From: Alphaproteobacteria bacterium
GTDB taxonomy: Bacteria; Pseudomonadota; Alphaproteobacteria; CAAGCB01; CAG-977
Length of the DNA: 7,401 nucleotides
Direction of reading: 5' to 3'
Assembly (NCBI GenBank): GCA_021639925.1
Contig: JAJXEL010000107.1
Location: forward strand, 1 to 7,401
In this document: one piece after another, positions 5,316 through 7,401 of the stretch
Position numbering within the stretch: position 1 is the first letter of the stretch
How the letters are laid out: the number at the start of each line of letters is the position of its first letter
The notes under the pieces: model-generated
Databases searched by the model: none
Seen by the model: the letters and a program-made list of their open reading frames with translations, nothing else
Told to the model about the DNA's origin: nothing
Made by a program: the position numbers and the translations under genes

Positions 5316-6578
5316 ATGAAAAAAATATGCTGCGCTTTGGCGTTGATCGTAACGCTGTGCGCCGGCCACACAGCCGGAGCAATAACTACAACACTTTACA
5401 AAGAAACTGATTACGGCCGGATTATTCCGGAAACGCGAATAACAACGGCCGGAACAAACAAAATAGAATCCGTGTTTTCCAACCGCGGTGCCTTTATTAT
5501 TGCCAAAGCTGTCAAGCTGGGCCGCGGCAACGCATATTCCGTCGCGGCGGACACAACCGTAGACACCGGCAAAACGGAAATAGCCAAGCCGCAATGCGAT
5601 GACAGCTGCACAACATGCGACACAACGACAGGAAAATGCGTCGGCTGCCCATCGGGGAAAAGACCAAACGGCAACAGATGTGTAGACAACTGCTATAATG
5701 TTGTATGCAAATCAGGTTATACGACCGTTAATACCGCCGACGGCTGCTGCTGCGAAGCGGAATCGGCATGCGGCGCCGGCCAAGTATACAACACAACCAT
5801 CGGCAAATGCGTTGACGCCGTATGTCCTGTCGGGTGCCTGGACGATTGTTCAAAAGGGTGCGGATCATGTGAATCCGGACGTTATTTGAATTATTCCAAC
5901 GGTTATTGTCCGACATGTTCGTCCGCGATTGCAAACTGTGCGACATGCGACAGTTCGCCGTCAGGGCCGACATGCACGTCCTGCGACAGTGGCTATAATC
6001 TGGAAAACGGACAGTGCGTCAAAGCCGAATGCGGTTCCGGACAGCTGAAGATCGGCGGCCAGTGCGTCGAATGTATCAACGGGGCAAGCATTACATGCGG
6101 CAGCGGAGCTTACAGCAGCTATTACCGGATATCGAACGGTACTTGCTGCAAACTGCCGGCAGGCTGCACGGCGGCAACCAATTTTGACCTCAGCTGCACA
6201 GGCTGTTCCGGCGGATATATGCTGAAAAACGGCCAGTGCGCCGTCTGCCCGGCGGGAACGTATTCCGCGGCCGGCGCGACAAGCTGCACGACCTGCCCGA
6301 CGGGATATACTTCTAATGCGGGTGCGACAAGCTGCACAATTTGCGCCGACGGGTACAAGTCTGCCGGCAGTTACGGTTGCGTTACTTGCCCGGCAGGATA
6401 TTACTACAGCATTAAAGTCAACGGAGATTCCGGCGGCTGCAGAAAAACCGGTTCTCTTGCCTTTGGCGCGTTAACGAACGATTCCACGCAATGCCGGAGC
6501 GGCTGGGCAGTCCCCGGCGGAAATGACGGAATTCAGGGCAGCCACTGCGGACAAGGATCCGTTATCGGACCGTTCTGA
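5316..6578 (+). CDS. Secreted cysteine-rich repeat protein with ephrin-receptor-like (GCC2/GCC3-type) repeats
   Basis: A 420-residue protein with a Sec signal peptide (residues 1-22, likely cleaved after AGHTAGA); the cysteine at 15 lacks a proper lipobox, so lipidation is unlikely. Residues 23-93 are cysteine-free. From C94 to C411 there are 45 cysteines, mostly as CxxC pairs 8-15 residues apart, such as CTTCDTTTGKCVGC and CATCDSSPSGPTCTSC. Residues 311-358 contain CPAGTYSAAGATSC followed by CPTGYTSNAGATSC and related units, a pattern known from ephrin-receptor-like and GCC2/GCC3 repeats and reminiscent of furin-like and Giardia surface proteins. No transmembrane segment or anchor motif is seen after the signal peptide, so the product is probably exported and disulfide-bonded. 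Function is unknown; adhesion or surface-coat roles are speculation. A strong ribosome binding site and a terminator 20 bp after the stop bracket a complete single gene. Confidence 0.9.
   Translation: MKKICCALALIVTLCAGHTAGAITTTLYKETDYGRIIPETRITTAGTNKIESVFSNRGAFIIAKAVKLGRGNAYSVAADTTVDTGKTEIAKPQCDDSCTTCDTTTGKCVGCPSGKRPNGNRCVDNCYNVVCKSGYTTVNTADGCCCEAESACGAGQVYNTTIGKCVDAVCPVGCLDDCSKGCGSCESGRYLNYSNGYCPTCSSAIANCATCDSSPSGPTCTSCDSGYNLENGQCVKAECGSGQLKIGGQCVECINGASITCGSGAYSSYYRISNGTCCKLPAGCTAATNFDLSCTGCSGGYMLKNGQCAVCPAGTYSAAGATSCTTCPTGYTSNAGATSCTICADGYKSAGSYGCVTCPAGYYYSIKVNGDSGGCRKTGSLAFGALTNDSTQCRSGWAVPGGNDGIQGSHCGQGSVIGPF
6246..6389 (+). repeat. Degenerate cysteine repeats within the secreted protein
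   Basis: Residues 311-358 hold three successive units of about 16 residues: CPAGTYSAAGATSCTTC, CPTGYTSNAGATSCTIC and CADGYKSAGSYGCVTC, followed by the start of a fourth, CPAGYYYS. The first two share the DNA stretch GCGACAAGCTGCAC, which points to internal duplication. Confidence 0.75.
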
Positions 6579-6598
6579 TTTTTCTGTCTTAAAAATAG

Positions 6599-6629
6599 AA
6601 AGGAGGGGAAACCCTCCTTTTTGTTTTTT
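6599..6629 (+). terminator. Intrinsic terminator of the cysteine-rich protein gene
   Basis: AAAGGAGGG (6599-6607) and CCCTCCTTT (6612-6620) form a perfect 9-bp stem closed by a GAAA tetraloop, followed by TTGTTTTTT. Confidence 0.93.
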
Positions 6630-6837
6630 CCCGCCGGATCAAACCGGCGGCAGCCACGGACACTTTGCCGAACGCGCGGAATCGCCGGTATTTATAAAAA
6701 TAATTTTCAGAATTTTTTTTATTTCATTTCTTTTTTAAAAATATTTTAAAAATAAAAAAAAGAAAAAAACAGGCGAATCTCATTTATTTATCTTAATTTT
6801 TATCATATTTTATATTCTCTTGTTTTATCGTTTTATT

Positions 6838-6880
6838 ATACCCCTTACCGTATATTTTATACCCCTATACTGTATATTTT
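6838..6880 (+). repeat. Tandem direct repeat, two copies of about 21 bp
   Basis: Copy one (6838-6858) and copy two (6859-6880) share ATACCCCT, then TAC, then GTATATTTT, and differ by one inserted base and a C-to-T change. They lie 70-110 bp before the start at 6948, a position suited to an activator or repressor pair. Confidence 0.65.
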
Positions 6881-6883
6881 TCT

Positions 6884-6912
6884 TTTCAAGCAAAATAATT
6901 TTAATTTACAAT
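6884..6912 (+). promoter_or_regulatory. Candidate promoter of the secreted repeat protein gene
   Basis: TACAAT (6907-6912) resembles a -10 box. At a 17-bp spacing the -35 region reads TTTCAA (6884-6889), a poor match. It is placed just after the tandem repeat. Confidence 0.3.
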
Positions 6913-6921
6913 AAAGAAAGT

Positions 6922-6947
6922 GGTATTTTTTTAAGGAGGGAAAGACC
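6922..6947 (+). promoter_or_regulatory. Second copy of the leader with Shine-Dalgarno in a loop
   Basis: GGTATTT (6922-6928) faces AAAGACC (6941-6947) with one A-G mismatch; AAGGAGGG (6933-6940) is between them and the ATG follows at once. It aligns almost base for base with 5288-5315. Confidence 0.45.
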
Positions 6948-7361
6948 ATGAAAAAAACGATTTATACTTTTACTTTTGCGGCTGTACTGGGATTTGCGGC
7001 AACAGCGCAGGCTCTTGTTAATATGACGACAGAACTGGATTCCAATCTGACAGCATGGCAGAATCCGGGAACACAAACGACAACCGGCGGCGGGACAACA
7101 ACAGTGGTAAACAAACTGCGCTGCGCTCCCGGTTTCAGTTACAGCCCGGCACGCTATGACAGCAACGGAAATGAAATTTGCACCGGAACAACCACGGTTA
7201 TTTCTCCTGATCTGCCGGTGCTTAACCCCGACCTGCCCGTACTTAATCCCGACCTGCCCGTACTTAATCCCGTGGTCCCGGTTGTATCGACAGCGACGGT
7301 ATCTTCCTGCCCGTCAGGAACAACGAAGTCTTCGGACGGTTGTTGTTGCGTCAATAATTAA
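6948..7361 (+). CDS. Small secreted protein with DLPVLNP repeats and a C-terminal CCC motif
   Basis: A 137-residue protein of unknown function. Residues 1-22 form a clear Sec signal peptide (MKKTIYTFTFAAVLGFAATAQA, cleaved before LVN). The mature part has a Thr/Gly-rich stretch (TQTTTGGGTTT, 42-52), a short cysteine-bearing segment (C59, C78), then three copies of DLPVLNP (88-108) and a Val/Pro continuation, ending in CPSGTTKSSDGCCCVNN (121-137). This tail resembles CKSGYTTVNTADGCCC (131-146) of the upstream cysteine-rich protein, so the two may belong to one family or be processed alike. No membrane anchor is seen. The start is fixed by AAGGAGGG 7 nt before the ATG and by the signal peptide. 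A further signal-peptide gene starts 15 bp after the stop, suggesting an operon. Confidence 0.85.
   Translation: MKKTIYTFTFAAVLGFAATAQALVNMTTELDSNLTAWQNPGTQTTTGGGTTTVVNKLRCAPGFSYSPARYDSNGNEICTGTTTVISPDLPVLNPDLPVLNPDLPVLNPVVPVVSTATVSSCPSGTTKSSDGCCCVNN
7209..7271 (+). repeat. In-frame tandem repeat, three units of 21 bp
   Basis: Units at 7209-7229, 7230-7250 and 7251-7271 each encode DLPVLNP. Units two and three are identical at DNA level, while unit one differs at five bases, so the last duplication is recent. Copy number may vary between strains. Confidence 0.9.
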
Positions 7362-7376
7362 CAAAGGAGCAGTTCC

Positions 7377-7401
7377 ATGAAAAAATACCTGCTTCTTTTA
7401 G
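7377..7401 (+). CDS. Start of a further gene, signal-peptide-like, cut by the window end
   Basis: Only eight codons are visible (MKKYLLLL), preceded by AAAGGAG 8 nt upstream. The basic start and leucine run look like the beginning of a signal peptide. It lies 15 bp after the previous stop, so it is probably co-transcribed with it. No function can be given. Confidence 0.65.

Larger units (their letters stand above)
6579..6947. other. Intergenic stretch, terminator then very AT-rich promoter region
   Basis: About 370 bp without a gene. It begins with the terminator, then a GC-rich perfect inverted repeat, CCGCCGG (6631-6637) and CCGGCGG (6644-6650), without a following T run. From about 6690 to 6910 the sequence is extremely AT-rich with long A and T tracts, followed by a direct repeat at 6838-6880 and the leader of the next gene. 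An open frame across 6523-6738 has no ribosome binding site and overlaps the terminator, so I do not call it. Confidence 0.6.

Noticed and set aside
5316..5380. Lipoprotein signal peptide in the cysteine-rich protein
   Set aside because: The residues before C15 (VTL) do not fit a lipobox, while AGA at 20-22 fits signal peptidase I cleavage.
5698..6358. ORFs in other frames of the cysteine-rich gene, including a minus-strand one with VxPVGQxVQLVAPA-like repeats
   Set aside because: The apparent repeats are the antisense image of the cysteine repeats; no start signals are present.
6523..6738. 71-codon plus-strand ORF after the cysteine-rich gene
   Set aside because: It begins inside the upstream gene, crosses a strong terminator and ends in a poly-T region.
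7209..7271. CRISPR-like array
   Set aside because: The 21-bp units abut without spacers and keep one reading frame, so they are a protein-coding tandem repeat.
7154..7380. Overlapping ORFs on both strands around the DLPVLNP repeat
   Set aside because: They are frame shadows of the repeat; the called frame has a signal peptide and a strong ribosome binding site.

Overview
The window looks like a chromosomal segment of an alphaproteobacterium with moderate to low GC. The best taxonomic clue is a complete ribosomal protein bL28 gene (rpmB) whose N-terminus reads as the alphaproteobacterial type. Two genes for cysteine-rich secreted proteins suggest a host-associated or gut lineage, but that is inference. 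No rRNA, tRNA, CRISPR array or transposase was seen.

Layout. (1) 1-2149, minus strand: a type I restriction-modification methyltransferase subunit (HsdM) followed after 17 bp by the N-terminal 207 residues of a GHKL-fold ATPase that runs off the window's left edge. The usual specificity subunit HsdS does not follow HsdM directly. The ATPase gene is clearly more AT-rich than hsdM. (2) About 2150-3046: a decayed accessory stretch. It holds the upstream region of hsdM, a cryptic broken reading frame, an internal piece of a Fic-family gene cut off at both ends, and a small minus-strand ORF that may be the 5' remnant of another gene. (3) 3047-4739: a GNAT acetyltransferase (plus) convergent with a YqhD-type iron-dependent alcohol/aldehyde reductase (minus), separated by a hairpin that can terminate both. 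(4) 4740-5233: a divergent promoter region, then rpmB and its terminator; this is the ordinary core-genome anchor. (5) 5288-7401, plus strand: three genes starting with signal-peptide-like sequences. The first encodes a 420-residue protein with 45 cysteines after its signal peptide. The second encodes a 137-residue protein with a three-fold seven-residue repeat and a C-terminal CCC motif shared with the first. The third is cut by the window end.

How the parts may work together. HsdM plus the GHKL ATPase look like one co-transcribed defence-type unit and are the best candidate here for an unusual system, but their partners lie outside the window. The two complete secreted proteins share a near-identical 5' leader in which the Shine-Dalgarno sequence sits in the loop of a possible hairpin, and a cysteine motif, which suggests a common family or common control. 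The reductase, the acetyltransferase and rpmB look like independent transcription units.
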